Shown in pieces: positions 17,682 to 27,881 of a DNA stretch of 64,000 bases. Source of the DNA: Bacillota bacterium. Its GTDB lineage: Bacteria; Bacillota; Sulfobacillia; Sulfobacillales; Sulfobacillaceae. The notes beneath the pieces are model-generated. The model was given only the letters and a program-made list of their open reading frames with translations, did no database searches and was not told the origin of the DNA. Every line of letters begins with the position of its first letter. Position 1 is the first letter of the stretch. The DNA lies in the NCBI GenBank assembly GCA_021821465.1, contig JAKACM010000010.1, positions 1 through 64,000 of the forward strand, given 5' to 3'. The translations under genes and the position numbers were made by a program.

Positions 17682-18491
17682 TTACACATTGTAAAAATGA
17701 AATCCATGAAAAAATGCCCCAACAACAAACAAGTCGACGATAACCAACAAAAATGCCGACATTGAATAGACTGCCGCCTTATGGCCTCGCCAACCGCGGA
17801 TACGTAGAACCAGATAAACCGCGTAAACCAGCCATACTAATGCGCTCCAAGTTTCCTGAGCGGACCATGACCAGTAGGCGTTGAATATGTGCTTAGCCCA
17901 AAGCATTCCGCTTACCAAGGTGACACTGTAAAAAGTCAGTCCAGCCACAATCAAACGGGTGCTCATGGTGTCCATGATTTCTAATGAAGGCAACTCATAA
18001 TAAAACAGTCGAACCCGCTTTCTCTTCAATTCACGTTCTTTTTCTGTATACATGATACTAAAGACAGTAGCCAATAAAAAAGCTACATATGCAAAAACGG
18101 CTGCGCTAATGTGAATTTTTAACAGTTCTCCGTGGAGATGAGGCGGAACCACAAGGCGCCGGGATAAAGCCTGACTGCCTAACCAAATCATCGTTGTAAT
18201 CGGCATAAGAAACCCGCCCAACGGCAACGCCGGGCGCAGAAGCTGGATGGTCAAAAAAATAATGACCGACAACCAGGTAAACGTGGCTATCCAATCATAT
18301 AGCGTCTCGTCAGGAAAAGACCCAAGCATCACCGTCTTTTGAATCAACCAGACACTTTGGGCAGAAAGTCCCAGAACGCTACTCAATAGGCCCCATTTTC
18401 GCCATCGATTCTCGTATAGAGCAGCTACATACCCAATGGAAGCCGAAAAATATCCAAGAAAAGTTAATGCAATCAGTAATGCTCCCACCAT
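17682..18491 (-). CDS. hemX: HemX/CcsA-family integral membrane protein
   Basis: A 269-residue polytopic membrane protein with about eight hydrophobic segments. It has the tryptophan-rich signature of the cytochrome c assembly (CcsA/CcmC) family in WAKHIFNAYWSWSAQETWSALVW region (key residues W, W, W, E, W), with histidines at HLHGELLKIHI and near the C-terminal FFHGFHFYNV that could ligate haem. In Bacillus, HemX sits in the same operon place and affects glutamyl-tRNA reductase amount. Located between hemA (10 bp upstream) and hemC. Haem export or cytochrome maturation is an alternative role. Confidence 0.85.
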   Translation of the reverse strand: MVGALLIALTFLGYFSASIGYVAALYENRWRKWGLLSSVLGLSAQSVWLIQKTVMLGSFPDETLYDWIATFTWLSVIIFLTIQLLRPALPLGGFLMPITTMIWLGSQALSRRLVVPPHLHGELLKIHISAAVFAYVAFLLATVFSIMYTEKERELKRKRVRLFYYELPSLEIMDTMSTRLIVAGLTFYSVTLVSGMLWAKHIFNAYWSWSAQETWSALVWLVYAVYLVLRIRGWRGHKAAVYSMSAFLLVIVDLFVVGAFFHGFHFYNV

Positions 18492-18500
18492 GGCCTCAGT

Positions 18501-19811
18501 TCACTGCTCGGATTGCACGACCTGCGCCGCAGTGGATGTATTGACACACCCTTTAACTTCGTCCAATTGGAACAGCTCTCGTACGGCTTGAATGTATTGT
18601 TCTTTATCCTTGTCGCTGGCCCAGGCCCGCATACCCACCATCGCGTCATTGAGAAATTTATTCAAAATTAATCGCGTAGTTTCGGCCACGACCTGTTTAT
18701 CGGCCGCCGACAAATGCGACAGACGATTTAACGCTTTGTCGAGTTCCTTTTGACGAATTGTTTCGGCCTTTTCCCTTAGTTGCCGAATCACCGGTCCAAC
18801 TTCTGACACCGCCAAATCTTTTCTCAGTGATACAATTTCTTCTTGAATGATATTCTCCACTTTGGCCGCCTCTTTTTGCCGTTGATGTAAATTAGCGCTG
18901 ACAACGTCGTGCACATCATCAATATCATACAAGAAAATGCCGCTACCCAATCGAACAATTTCGGGATCGAAATTCCTGGGAACCGATAAATCAAAGAGAA
19001 AACGCAAATGCTCCGTTTTTCCCTTAATTGCCCTTTTCATAAATTGCTTTGTCACCAGTAAATGAGGCGCATGCGTTGCCGCCACAACAATATCAGCCGA
19101 TGGCATCACTTGGGGCAATTGATCCAATGACGCATGGGAGCCGTGAAGCGACTCAGCCAATAATTGCGCGCGCGCGCTGGTGCGGTTGACAATAATTAGA
19201 TGGCCGACGTTAGCAGACGCCAAGTGCCGTGCCACCAATGTTCCCATTTCCCCTGCGCCTATAACCACGGCTTGCGTGCGCGACAAGTCGCCAAAAACCT
19301 TGCGGCCTAATTCAACCACTGCATATCCCATGGATAACGCGTTATGACTAATATGGGTCTCGCTATGAGCACGCTTTCCGACTCTCAAAGCCGTCAGAAA
19401 CAATCGGTGAAGTGATCCCGTTGCACTCCATTCTTGTGATAGTTCATAAGCAGCCTTGACCTGACCCAAAATTTGGGTTTCTCCGAGAATCATCGAGTCC
19501 AGTCCTGATGTCACCTGAAATAAATGTTCAAAAGCTTTGGTATCGGAGTACCAAAACAGACCATCGGAAAATTCTCTACGTGCAACACCCGCGATCCGTC
19601 CCCACCAATCCACAATGGCAGAATAACCAACATTTCCCGCGACATAAATTTCACTACGGTTACAAGTAGACAATATTACGATACCCTGTTGACCATTGAG
19701 CTCGTTCACTCGTTGGTAGGCCTGGACGACTAAGCTCGGCGTTAATCCCACCTGTGTTCGAATCTTGAGGGATGCCGTCTTGTGATTGATGCCGACGACC
19801 TGAAATAACAT
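18501..19811 (-). CDS. hemA: glutamyl-tRNA reductase
   Basis: A 436-residue NADPH-dependent enzyme reducing glutamyl-tRNA(Glu) to glutamate-1-semialdehyde, the first step of C5-pathway haem synthesis. The catalytic cysteine is in ILSTCNRSEIY; GLDSMILGETQILGQVK and the NADPH motif VIGAGEMGTLVARHL follow, then the C-terminal dimerisation helices. ATG start five bases after GAGGTG. First gene of the operon hemA-hemX-hemC-hemD-hemB. hemL is not in the window. Confidence 0.95.
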   Translation of the reverse strand: MLFQVVGINHKTASLKIRTQVGLTPSLVVQAYQRVNELNGQQGIVILSTCNRSEIYVAGNVGYSAIVDWWGRIAGVARREFSDGLFWYSDTKAFEHLFQVTSGLDSMILGETQILGQVKAAYELSQEWSATGSLHRLFLTALRVGKRAHSETHISHNALSMGYAVVELGRKVFGDLSRTQAVVIGAGEMGTLVARHLASANVGHLIIVNRTSARAQLLAESLHGSHASLDQLPQVMPSADIVVAATHAPHLLVTKQFMKRAIKGKTEHLRFLFDLSVPRNFDPEIVRLGSGIFLYDIDDVHDVVSANLHQRQKEAAKVENIIQEEIVSLRKDLAVSEVGPVIRQLREKAETIRQKELDKALNRLSHLSAADKQVVAETTRLILNKFLNDAMVGMRAWASDKDKEQYIQAVRELFQLDEVKGCVNTSTAAQVVQSEQ

Positions 19812-20008
19812 AACGCCACCTCTTCATTTTAGGGTGACCGCCTTAGGCAATTGTTATGTGCCGGTCACTCTGTTGTCCTTATAATAACATGACATTGTTC
19901 AACAGATCTCTCGCCGGTCTTGTTTCTGAATAAAAGTACAATTTCATGATACCGTCTACAGGATAAAATTTATGATCGGGGCATTTCATGGTTAGCATCA
20001 TTGACCAT

Positions 20009-20218
20009 TTATTTTTCTATAGTAAACACTTCTTCAATATTGAGACCGATCAATAAAGTCCCGGCAACAAACTTAGCTCCGGGTCTCCTTTTACCGCCCA
20101 AGACCCGATTCACGTACGAATAGGCTAAATCCATGTGCAGGGCTAATTCTCGTTCCGACCAACCATGTTGCTCCATAAACCGTCTTATTACCCCAACGTT
20201 AACTTCCAGAGTGGCCAA
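20009..20218 (-). CDS. small Cro/cI-type HTH protein
   Basis: A 69-residue single-domain helix-turn-helix protein: NVGVIRRFMEQHGWSERELA, then LHMDLAYSYVNRVLGGKRRPG. It is divergent from the XRE gene at 20362 across a region with inverted repeats, so the two may regulate each other. Target genes are not evident; hemA lies 198 bp downstream on the same strand. Confidence 0.72.
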   Translation of the reverse strand: MATLEVNVGVIRRFMEQHGWSERELALHMDLAYSYVNRVLGGKRRPGAKFVAGTLLIGLNIEEVFTIEK

Positions 20219-20232
20219 ACAAATCCCTCATT

Positions 20233-20305
20233 ACCTTTTTGGCAAAATAATAGCCGATATTTGCTCTTTTGGCAATTATCAACGCAGAAGTTGCCTGTAG
20301 GCAAC
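20233..20305. promoter_or_regulatory. operator-like repeats between two divergent HTH genes
   Basis: A perfect 16-bp inverted repeat GTTGCCTGTAGGCAAC lies at 20290-20305. Two TTTTGGCAA copies lie near 20236 and 20265, sharing the GGCAA half site. Such arrays between divergent Cro/cI-type genes are usual regulator binding sites; the assignment is inferred. Confidence 0.55.
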
Positions 20306-20361
20306 AGATTCGATAGGATTATGACAGAAATCTTACCATTTGTTCTGGGAGGCGCAAGGTA

Positions 20362-20724
20362 TTGCAATTTGGTCAATTTCTCCGTCAACAGCGTCAGGCA
20401 AAGCGCCTGTCGCTCGTTGTTCTCGCCCAGCGAACTGCAACCAGTTCGTCGTATTTATCCCGAATTGAGCGCGGATTGAGAAACCCCCCAAGCCCCGCCG
20501 TCTTGCGGCGGTTGGCGCAGGCTTTAGACATCTCTTACGAGCAACTCATGGCTCATGCCGGATATCTGAACAACACCCTGCATGAAGAATCCTTATCTTA
20601 TGGAGGCATAAATCGTCAACAATGGCAAGAAGCCATATCAGCGTTATCCGAGGAAGACTGGACTGACATTTGGGCTCTTATTCAAAACAAAGTGGCCCGG
20701 AGAAAACAGGGCCACTCATCATAA
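20362..20724 (+). CDS. XRE-family regulator
   Basis: A 120-residue protein with an N-terminal Cro/cI HTH (FGQFLRQQRQAKRLSLVVLA, then SYLSRIERGLRNPPSP, LRRLAQALDISYEQLM), similar to the N-terminal domain of transcriptional regulators that control stress or development in Bacillota. The C-terminal ~45 residues are unassigned. TTG start with GGGAGG nine bases upstream. Convergent with sucD, from which it is separated by a 7-bp inverted repeat TCCCAAT/ATTGGGA. Confidence 0.75.
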   Translation: MQFGQFLRQQRQAKRLSLVVLAQRTATSSSYLSRIERGLRNPPSPAVLRRLAQALDISYEQLMAHAGYLNNTLHEESLSYGGINRQQWQEAISALSEEDWTDIWALIQNKVARRKQGHSS

Positions 20725-20747
20725 ATTCTCCCAATCGACAACCAAAT

Positions 20748-21620
20748 TTATTGGGATAATGCCTCACGCACAGCCTGGGGAACTTGCCAAGGCATTGTAA
20801 CCACTTGAGCTCCATGCGATTTCAGGGCCTGTTCTTTGCTATCCAGAGTGCCCTTACCGCGCTCAATAATGGCACCCGCATGTCCCATGCGTTTTCCGGG
20901 GGGGGCAGCACGTCCGGCCAGATATGCCACAACCGGTTTTCCCAGTGTCGACAAATATTGCGCGGCCTCTTCCTCTGCACTACCGCCGATTTCGCCAACC
21001 ATAACGACACACCGGGTTTCCGGATCCCGTCGAAAGTGCTCCAATACCGTAACAAACGTTTGCCCCACGACGGGGTCTCCCCCCATGCCGATAACAGTCG
21101 TTTGTCCCAAACCGCTTTCCGTTAAGCTAAAGGCAATTTCATAGCTTAACGTACCGGAACGCGCAACAACGCCTACCGGGCCTGGTTTATAAATGTGATT
21201 GGGCATTATGCCCATCTTGGTGTGTTCTTGCGGAGAAATGATTCCAAAGGTATTAGGACCAATGATTGTTACATTCAGCGCCTGCGCCCGGTTGACAATG
21301 TCAATGGAATCTTGGACAGGAATATGCTCGGGAATCATCACGACTAACTGAATGCCGTTTTCCATCGCCTCAAAGGCCGCGTCTTTGGCAAAAGGGGCCG
21401 GGACGAAAACGATTGATGCAGTAGCCTGAGTCGTTTCGACCGCCTCTTTGACGGTGTCGAATACCGGAACACCTTCAACAGCCGTTCCTCCTTTAGTCGG
21501 AGAGACTCCTCCCACAACCGCAGTTCCATAACTCAGCATTTGCCGGGTATGAAAGCGGCCTTGATTGCCTGTTATTCCTTGAACGATGACCCGGTCTTGA
21601 TGTGTCAGCAAAATAGCCAT
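20748..21620 (-). CDS. sucD: succinate-CoA ligase, alpha subunit
   Basis: A 290-residue subunit that binds CoA and carries the phosphohistidine. GITGNQGRFHTRQML (CoA-binding), GIMPNHIYKPGPVGVVARSGTLSYE and the catalytic histidine segment GRAAPPGKRMGHAGAII are intact. It converts succinyl-CoA and ADP to succinate and ATP in the TCA cycle, or runs in reverse. ATG start overlaps the sucC stop as TAATG, indicating translational coupling. Confidence 0.95.
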   Translation of the reverse strand: MAILLTHQDRVIVQGITGNQGRFHTRQMLSYGTAVVGGVSPTKGGTAVEGVPVFDTVKEAVETTQATASIVFVPAPFAKDAAFEAMENGIQLVVMIPEHIPVQDSIDIVNRAQALNVTIIGPNTFGIISPQEHTKMGIMPNHIYKPGPVGVVARSGTLSYEIAFSLTESGLGQTTVIGMGGDPVVGQTFVTVLEHFRRDPETRCVVMVGEIGGSAEEEAAQYLSTLGKPVVAYLAGRAAPPGKRMGHAGAIIERGKGTLDSKEQALKSHGAQVVTMPWQVPQAVREALSQ

Positions 21621-22732
21621 TATCGAGCCCCCTTTGCCATGTGCACAGCCTGTTCAGCCGCATCGGCCATCACAGAATAGGCTTGGATGCCTTCACGATT
21701 CAACAATTCCACGCCTTCCTGTTCATTGGTGCCTACGAGCCGCACCACTAAGGGAACCGAAATACCGCGCGTATTCTTTACTTGCACAATGGCTTTGGCC
21801 ACATCATCACAGCGCGTAATACCACCAAAAATGTTAACCAGAATAGCTTTGGGATTCATCGATACCAAAACCCCTAAAGCTTCCGCTGTGGGTTCCACGG
21901 ACGCGCCGCCGCCCGCGTCCAAAAAGTTGGCAGGCTTCCCCCCAAAATATTCAATCGCATCGATTGTCGCCATAGCCATACCGGCGCCATTGGCCATAAT
22001 AGCGATATCTCCCTCCAATTCCACATAGGCTAAGCCAATTTCCTGGACGCGTTGTTCCAGCTCCGAGCCTTCTTCCACCCGAGGCAACTCCGAATGACGG
22101 TACAAAGCACTGTCATCAATATTTAATCGGGCATCGGCAGCCACGAGATGCCCATCGACCACTGCCAAAGGATTAATTTCCACCAATTCCGCGTCTTGGT
22201 CGCGATAAATCTGATATAGCCGTACCACCAAATCGGAGAATTCTTTGAAGAGAGTTTGCCCCAATCCGAGAGCCTGTGCCATTTCGCGGCCAAAATACGG
22301 CAGAACCCCCACAACCGGATCCACATGGTGCTTGACAATTTTCTCATCCGGCACTTCTTCGATTTCGACGCCGCCGGACGCCGACGCCATAACCAAAGGA
22401 CTTTTCGTGTTACGGTCCGTGGTCACAGAGACATAGAGCTCTTTTTCGATAGATAATTTCTGTTCGGCATACAATTTTTCGACCCGATAGCCTTTTAACA
22501 TCATTCCAAGCATATCCCCGGCCACTGTAGCACCGGCCTCGGGAGTCGCGGCAAATCGAATCCCTCCGGCCTTTCCCCGTCCTCCTACCAACACCTGAGC
22601 CTTTAAAGCCACAGGGCCTAAATCCCTGACAGCTTGAGCTGCACTCTCGGGCGAATCAACTAGCCGGCCTGGCGCTATGGGAATGCCGTGATCGGCCAAA
22701 ACGGCCTTGGCCATGTATTCATATTGCTTCAT
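21620..22732 (-). CDS. sucC: succinate-CoA ligase [ADP-forming], beta subunit
   Basis: A 370-residue ATP-grasp subunit starting MKQYEYMAKAVLADHGIPI. Motifs: ALKAQVLVGGRGKAGGI, LVEINPLAVV, NGAGMAMATID, NFLDAGGGA, VNIFGGITRCDDVA. The ATG at 22730-22732 is nine bases after AAGGAG; the frame continues upstream without a better site. First gene of the sucCD pair. Confidence 0.95.
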   Translation of the reverse strand: MKQYEYMAKAVLADHGIPIAPGRLVDSPESAAQAVRDLGPVALKAQVLVGGRGKAGGIRFAATPEAGATVAGDMLGMMLKGYRVEKLYAEQKLSIEKELYVSVTTDRNTKSPLVMASASGGVEIEEVPDEKIVKHHVDPVVGVLPYFGREMAQALGLGQTLFKEFSDLVVRLYQIYRDQDAELVEINPLAVVDGHLVAADARLNIDDSALYRHSELPRVEEGSELEQRVQEIGLAYVELEGDIAIMANGAGMAMATIDAIEYFGGKPANFLDAGGGASVEPTAEALGVLVSMNPKAILVNIFGGITRCDDVAKAIVQVKNTRGISVPLVVRLVGTNEQEGVELLNREGIQAYSVMADAAEQAVHMAKGAR

Positions 22733-23209
22733 CCGCATCGTCTCCTTCCGGTAGTCTCTAATCTTCAAACCCAGGTTCCCGTTACATAAACAGAACAATC
22801 TCTGCGCTCGGATTTTTTCCCCTTCAATAAGCTGGCACACAATAGGCTCATGATGCAGCGACTATAATTTGCCCCTCCGGCGCGAATCCGATCCCGTTCG
22901 CCGCAATTATACCGGAACTCGGCTTATATCAGAGCAGCCTTCTTCCAATCTAACTCCCTCGCACCGCTGACGATTAAATGCTGCCCAAAGCTTGATATCT
23001 TGACTGCCCAAGGTATTTTGTTCAATCCAAAACTTGTTGCCTATAAGAATCAGACTTCAACGCCCACAAGAAAGAGCTCTGAGAAGCAAAAAGAAACACG
23101 GGGCCTTCTCACCCCACGAAAAATTGACCGAAGGCCCCGAAGACCCAACCTGATCCAAACGTCTCTAAAAAAGAACGGGAACGCCGGAGGGCCGAACACT
23201 CTTCCAACC
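22733..23209. other. intergenic region between mdh and sucC
   Basis: About 480 bp without a supportable gene. It must hold the sucCD promoter, which I could not pin down, and the mdh terminator at 23081-23138. Confidence 0.5.
23081..23138 (-). terminator. terminator of the icd-mdh transcript
   Basis: On the minus strand GGGGCCTTC (23130-23138) and GAAGGCCCC (23100-23108) form a 9-bp perfect stem with a 21-nt loop, followed by a T-rich tract around 23086-23095. Confidence 0.65.
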
Positions 23210-24139
23210 CTAATAATTTAATAAAGACAAGGGTTTTCTGACAGACGCCACGGACTTAGCAAAAGCCGCCTTTTCTTCATCTGTAAATTCAACTTCCAAG
23301 ACCTTTTCGATTCCATTGCCGCCAACGATAGCCGGCACACCTACAAAGATATCAAATTCCCCGTATTCCCCGTTTAGATAGCTTATCACGGGAATGACGC
23401 GACGTTCATCTTTCACAATCGCCTCAACCATTTCTGCCAGGGACGACGCGGGCGCATAATACGCAGATACCTTCATTAAGTTAAGGACCTCGCCGCCCCC
23501 TGTGCGCGTCCTTTGCACGATTTCACTCAAGGTGTCATGAGTCAACAATTTTTCGACCGGAATGCCTCCCACCGAGGAGTAGCGCACCAAAGGAACCATA
23601 TCGTCTCCATGGCCTCCCATAACGAACGCCGTCACATCTTTGGGAGAAACCTGCAGTGCATCCGCGAGAAAAGTTCGGAACCGTGCGGAATCCAATACCC
23701 CGGCTTGTCCAATCACACGATGATAGGGAAAACCACTAGCCTTTTGTGCGACATAAGCCATAACATCAGCGGGATTGCTGAGGATGACCAATATAGCATT
23801 AGGGGATAGTTTGCTGGCTTGGGACACGGACTCACGTACAATGTCGGCATTGATCTTTAAGAGATCATCGCGACTCATTCCGGGTTTTCGGGGCATACCT
23901 GCTGTTACCACGATCACATCCGAATCACGTGTCAATTCATAGTCGGTAGTGCCCACAACGTTCAAGCTAAACCGCTCAATGGGTCCCCCTTCCCAGATAT
24001 CCAAAGCCTTGCCGTCAGGAATATCGGGAACTACATCCAAAAGAATAATGTCCCCCAGCTGTTTGAGGGCCATGACATGAGCAGTCGTGGCTCCGGTAGC
24101 CCCAGCTCCGATGATAGTAATCTTATTGCGTTTAAACAT
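23210..24139 (-). CDS. mdh: malate dehydrogenase (LDH-like type)
   Basis: A 309-residue NAD-dependent enzyme interconverting malate and oxaloacetate. ITIIGAGATGATTAH is the nucleotide-binding motif. The MDH-specific substrate arginine is in AGMPRKPGMSRDDLL, with catalytic His in FVMGGHGDDMVPLVR. This is the lactate-dehydrogenase-like family found in Bacillus and Chloroflexus. ATG start six bases after AGGGGTGA. It follows icd by 31 bp. Confidence 0.95.
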   Translation of the reverse strand: MFKRNKITIIGAGATGATTAHVMALKQLGDIILLDVVPDIPDGKALDIWEGGPIERFSLNVVGTTDYELTRDSDVIVVTAGMPRKPGMSRDDLLKINADIVRESVSQASKLSPNAILVILSNPADVMAYVAQKASGFPYHRVIGQAGVLDSARFRTFLADALQVSPKDVTAFVMGGHGDDMVPLVRYSSVGGIPVEKLLTHDTLSEIVQRTRTGGGEVLNLMKVSAYYAPASSLAEMVEAIVKDERRVIPVISYLNGEYGEFDIFVGVPAIVGGNGIEKVLEVEFTDEEKAAFAKSVASVRKPLSLLNY

Positions 24140-24170
24140 CTTCTGTCACCCCTTTTGTCTGTATACGGCA

Positions 24171-25385
24171 TTATAGCCGTCTTATCATAGCCTCGGCGAA
24201 TTCCGAGGTTTTGAGTTCCGTTGCTCCTGTCAATTGACGGGCCAAGTCGTATGTGACAGTCTTGGCCTGAATTGTTTCTTGTAAAACTCTCGTCATTTGA
24301 TCAGCAGCTTCATTCCAACCCAAATGTTCAAGCATCATAATCGCGGATAAAATTAATGAACCCGGATTCACCTTGTCGAGATTGGTATATTTAGGTGCCG
24401 TGCCGTGAGTTGCTTCAAATACGGCAATCTCATTGGACATGTTGTTGCCTGGAGCCATACCCACTCCCCCGACCTGAGCCGCCAAGGCATCCGACAAATA
24501 ATCTCCGTTTAAATTCGGAGTCGCTATCACATCATATTCCTTAGGGCGCAGCAGCACTTGCTGAAACGTAATATCGGCAATGCGATCCTTCAAGACAATC
24601 TTGTCTTCAGGTTGACGACCGTCGTACTTGTCCCATAGCACCGTTTCAGAAATAACTTGATCCGGAAATTCCCGTTCAGCCAATTGATACCCGTAGTCAC
24701 GAAATGCACCCTCTGTAAATTTCATAATATTCCCTTTATGCATCATCGTGACTGATCGCCTGTTATGCTCAATTGCATAATTAATAGCGCTTCGGATCAA
24801 TCGCTCACTTCCGAAACGAGTTATCGGCTTGATGCCAATACCCGCAGACAAATCAATATGTTTGGTAGTTTCGCGATTGATTAACTCGATAATCTTTTTT
24901 GCTTCCTCGGAGTTCGCGGGCCATTCAATGCCAGCGTAAACATCTTCCGTATTTTCCCTAAAGATAACCATGTCCACAAACTCAGGGTGCACCATAGGGG
25001 ACGGCACTCCGGGAATGTAACGCACAGGGCGCACACACGCAAACAAATCCAATTCTTGGCGCAAGGTCACATTGAGGCTTCGAATTCCACCACCAACCGG
25101 AGTCGTCAATGGCCCTTTAATTCCCACCTTGTATTCTCGGAAAGAATCTAAAGTCCCTTGCGGTAGCCATTCACCGGTCGCATCATGAGCTTTTTCTCCA
25201 GCTAATACCTCTACCCAGTGGATGCGGCGTTTCTCCTGATAGACTTTGTTAACCGCTTCATCGACCACCCGCTTGGTTGCGCGCCAAATATCCGGACCTA
25301 TACCGTCACCCTCAATGAAGGGAATAATAGGATCCGAGGGAACATTAATTTTCCCGTTTTGATAGGTAATCTTATGACCATCCAT
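24171..25385 (-). CDS. icd: isocitrate dehydrogenase [NADP]
   Basis: A 404-residue oxidative decarboxylase making 2-oxoglutarate. It shows [14 protein letters not shown], the phosphorylation-loop/substrate segment [66 protein letters not shown] and GTAPKYT, as in the Bacillus/E. coli NADP type. The ATG at 25383-25385 has GAGG nine bases upstream; a GTG 15 bp earlier is possible. Operon with mdh; citrate synthase and aconitase are absent from the window. Confidence 0.94.
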   Translation of the reverse strand: MDGHKITYQNGKINVPSDPIIPFIEGDGIGPDIWRATKRVVDEAVNKVYQEKRRIHWVEVLAGEKAHDATGEWLPQGTLDSFREYKVGIKGPLTTPVGGGIRSLNVTLRQELDLFACVRPVRYIPGVPSPMVHPEFVDMVIFRENTEDVYAGIEWPANSEEAKKIIELINRETTKHIDLSAGIGIKPITRFGSERLIRSAINYAIEHNRRSVTMMHKGNIMKFTEGAFRDYGYQLAEREFPDQVISETVLWDKYDGRQPEDKIVLKDRIADITFQQVLLRPKEYDVIATPNLNGDYLSDALAAQVGGVGMAPGNNMSNEIAVFEATHGTAPKYTNLDKVNPGSLILSAIMMLEHLGWNEAADQMTRVLQETIQAKTVTYDLARQLTGATELKTSEFAEAMIRRL

Positions 25386-25540
25386 GACACCGAGCCTCAC
25401 TTTCCTTCTGGCTTGAATGCATCTTTATGATGGCACAATATTGATCGGCCTCTCAAGGATCGTTTAATATATTTCATAAGTGGGACTTTTTAGACATATT
25501 AATGAAAACACCCTAACTTCCTTGTTGAGGTGTGATTTCC

Positions 25541-25723
25541 TTATGGTTTCTTCGACGCCGTACCGCCTTTTCTCTCCCGAAGCCCAGGCCTACAGGCATT
25601 GGACCGTCGGCACCCAAAACAAGATTCGCTGATCAAAAAGTCCGTTAAATTAGCGCCGCACCTTGGACAACGTCCGAATAACCCCGAGAGCGGCAAACGG
25701 CAAAACGGACAGAACTTGCTCAT
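25541..25723 (-). CDS. small zinc-ribbon protein
   Basis: A 60-residue protein with two CxxC pairs (CPFC and CPRC, about 11 residues apart) that form a zinc ribbon, then a second cluster CFGCRRSNAC and a basic tail. ATG start six bases after GGGGAGGGAG, a very strong ribosome site. No function can be assigned; such proteins bind nucleic acid or act as metal-bound adaptors. It stands alone between icd and feoB. Confidence 0.72.
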   Translation of the reverse strand: MSKFCPFCRLPLSGLFGRCPRCGANLTDFLISESCFGCRRSNACRPGLRERKGGTASKKP

Positions 25724-25842
25724 TGTGCACTCCCTCCCCGGAGATAATCTATGTGAATGACTCTCTTAGTTCCCATCCACCCTTCAAATGATGTTTTTTA
25801 TCCCAACACCATTTCGTCGTGTTCACGTCACTGACTCATCCC

Positions 25843-27642
25843 TTAAACAGGCCCCAGACGCGCCATAAACCCTCCCATCACCAGGGCCAAGCAAATAGAT
25901 CCAACCCAAATCAAAAACCCGTCCCGCCAGCCCCGTTCTTTGAAAATGACCAGGGTTGAAGCTATGCAAGGCACAAACAGGGTCAGGGTGACGGCCCCTG
26001 TAACAATCTGGTGGGCCGTTAATCCCATTTGGTAAAATCCCGCCGCACCGAAATCACGTCGAATAAAACCCAGAAGGAAGGATTGCGCTGCGGCCGGAGG
26101 CAGACCCAGCCAGTATTGCAGAAATGGTCCCAGCATATGATCCATCGCCGGCAGTAGACCCGTCATCTCTCCTAATTCGATCAGCCCCGCCCCTACGACA
26201 AACAAGGGCCACGCCTCTCTCAGGAATTCCAACATTTTTGCCCGTGTTTTCCAAAACACATTGGCCCCATTCGGATAGCGCAACTGAGGCAAGTCCAGCA
26301 ATAGGGGGACCGGCCGACCGGGAAGCGTCTTGTCCAGAACCGTGCCCACTCCGATAAATAATCCCACGATAGTAAAAGCATAAGCCAATGCATATTTGAC
26401 TCCCAGTCCCGACAATAATCCGACAATAATTCCCATTTGGGCCGAACAGGGGACGGTCCACGCCAGCAATATTGTGGCAATAGTCTGTTCCCTTTGGCTT
26501 TCCAAGACTCTTGTCGTTAAAGTAGCCATCGTTACACACCCAAAGCCGAGAACAAGAGGAATCACCGCACGCCCGTTTAATCCCAAGCGGAGAAACCACC
26601 TGTCCAGCCACGTGGCCAATCGGGGTAAGTACCCCGTATCTTCCAGCACAGCCAAGAGAAAATAAAATGCGGTAACTAAGGGCAAAAGCAGAGCAACAAT
26701 GTACAATAACCCTGCCGAAATGACTCCGTAGGGTCCGACCAACAGTTGATAGATCCAGCTATGGGGCGCTAGGACCAAAGAAACGAGCTTTACGACTACC
26801 GGCAACACAAATTGAGTAATCGATTGTTCAAGCCAGTCTACCGTCATTCGCGCCACAAGTGTGCCCAGGATGTAGTAAATAATCCCCAGCACAGCAATCG
26901 CGGCGACGAGCCCCCCAATCGGGCTCAAGAGCCACTGGTCTACTCGTTTCTGAAGTCCGCCAGATTCGGCAGGTTCTTGCCAGACTTGGGAAGCCATATC
27001 GTCCGCGCGGATACGACGATCAACATAATGGATTTCTCGCATACCGTTAGCGGTTCTATGACCAACTTGTCGACTGATCACTTCATCTTCTTCATGCCAC
27101 AGAACCGACTCTATTCCCGTTAAATGCCATGATTGCGGTGTTTCCCATTCCTTTTTCAGAGTACTAGTCCTGACTTTGGAGTCCATCTGCGACCGCAACA
27201 CGCCGAGATTTTTTCCTGTTGCAGCGGATATTCCTATAACAGGGACATTAAGAATTTCCTCAAGCAAGGCAGTATCAATTCTCAAGCCACGTTTTTCGAC
27301 TTCATCTATCATGTTTATAACGACGATAACGGGCAGACAAGCGTCCAGGAGTTGCAACGTCAAAAACAAATCGCGGGAAAGTCGCGTTCCATCTATGACA
27401 TTGATGATCAGATCCGCGTTTTTCAAGGCCGCTACCGTAATCTTCTCTTCGTCGCTCAACCGACTTAAGCCATATACTCCCGGCGTGTCTATAATGTGGT
27501 CTGCTCCGTATTCCCCTTCCAAAAGCTGCACCGTCGTGCCCGGAAAATTCGAAACCTCTACGTAGCGGCCGGTTAACCGTTGAAACACAAATGATTTACC
27601 GACGTTGGGATTCCCGACCAATATGATCTGCCTCGCTGACAT
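25843..27642 (-). CDS. feoB: ferrous iron transporter FeoB
   Basis: A 599-residue inner-membrane Fe(II) importer. The N-terminal G domain has G1 GNPNVGKS, G3 DTPGVYGL and G4 NMID, followed by a helical linker and a polytopic membrane part with the Gate motifs (LPLVTAFYFLLAVLEDTGYLPRLA and GFGCVTMATLTTRVLESQREQ). It is shorter than the ~770-residue enterobacterial protein. The ATG at 27640-27642 gives the usual start near the G1 loop with GGGGGG upstream; the frame is open 207 bp further. No feoA is adjacent; a FeoA-like gene lies at 38195-38422. Confidence 0.93.
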   Translation of the reverse strand: MSARQIILVGNPNVGKSFVFQRLTGRYVEVSNFPGTTVQLLEGEYGADHIIDTPGVYGLSRLSDEEKITVAALKNADLIINVIDGTRLSRDLFLTLQLLDACLPVIVVINMIDEVEKRGLRIDTALLEEILNVPVIGISAATGKNLGVLRSQMDSKVRTSTLKKEWETPQSWHLTGIESVLWHEEDEVISRQVGHRTANGMREIHYVDRRIRADDMASQVWQEPAESGGLQKRVDQWLLSPIGGLVAAIAVLGIIYYILGTLVARMTVDWLEQSITQFVLPVVVKLVSLVLAPHSWIYQLLVGPYGVISAGLLYIVALLLPLVTAFYFLLAVLEDTGYLPRLATWLDRWFLRLGLNGRAVIPLVLGFGCVTMATLTTRVLESQREQTIATILLAWTVPCSAQMGIIVGLLSGLGVKYALAYAFTIVGLFIGVGTVLDKTLPGRPVPLLLDLPQLRYPNGANVFWKTRAKMLEFLREAWPLFVVGAGLIELGEMTGLLPAMDHMLGPFLQYWLGLPPAAAQSFLLGFIRRDFGAAGFYQMGLTAHQIVTGAVTLTLFVPCIASTLVIFKERGWRDGFLIWVGSICLALVMGGFMARLGPV

Positions 27643-27881
27643 TGCATTATCCCCCCAGGGACAAGCTATGCTCGAAAGAGGCGATTGAGAACCAGGACAT
27701 GCCTGATGATGTAACACAAAAGTCAACAAGACGCTTAATGGGTGCCCCAAGAATGTCTTGATCTCCCTCCCCGAAAGAAGATCCCACCTTTCCTTTTCAC
27801 GAGTCTCACTAGCCGGGAAACCCCGGTCGAAGTATGGCAGAAAGCACACGGCTCAAACCTGAAGACATTTTCGGCCTCAAA

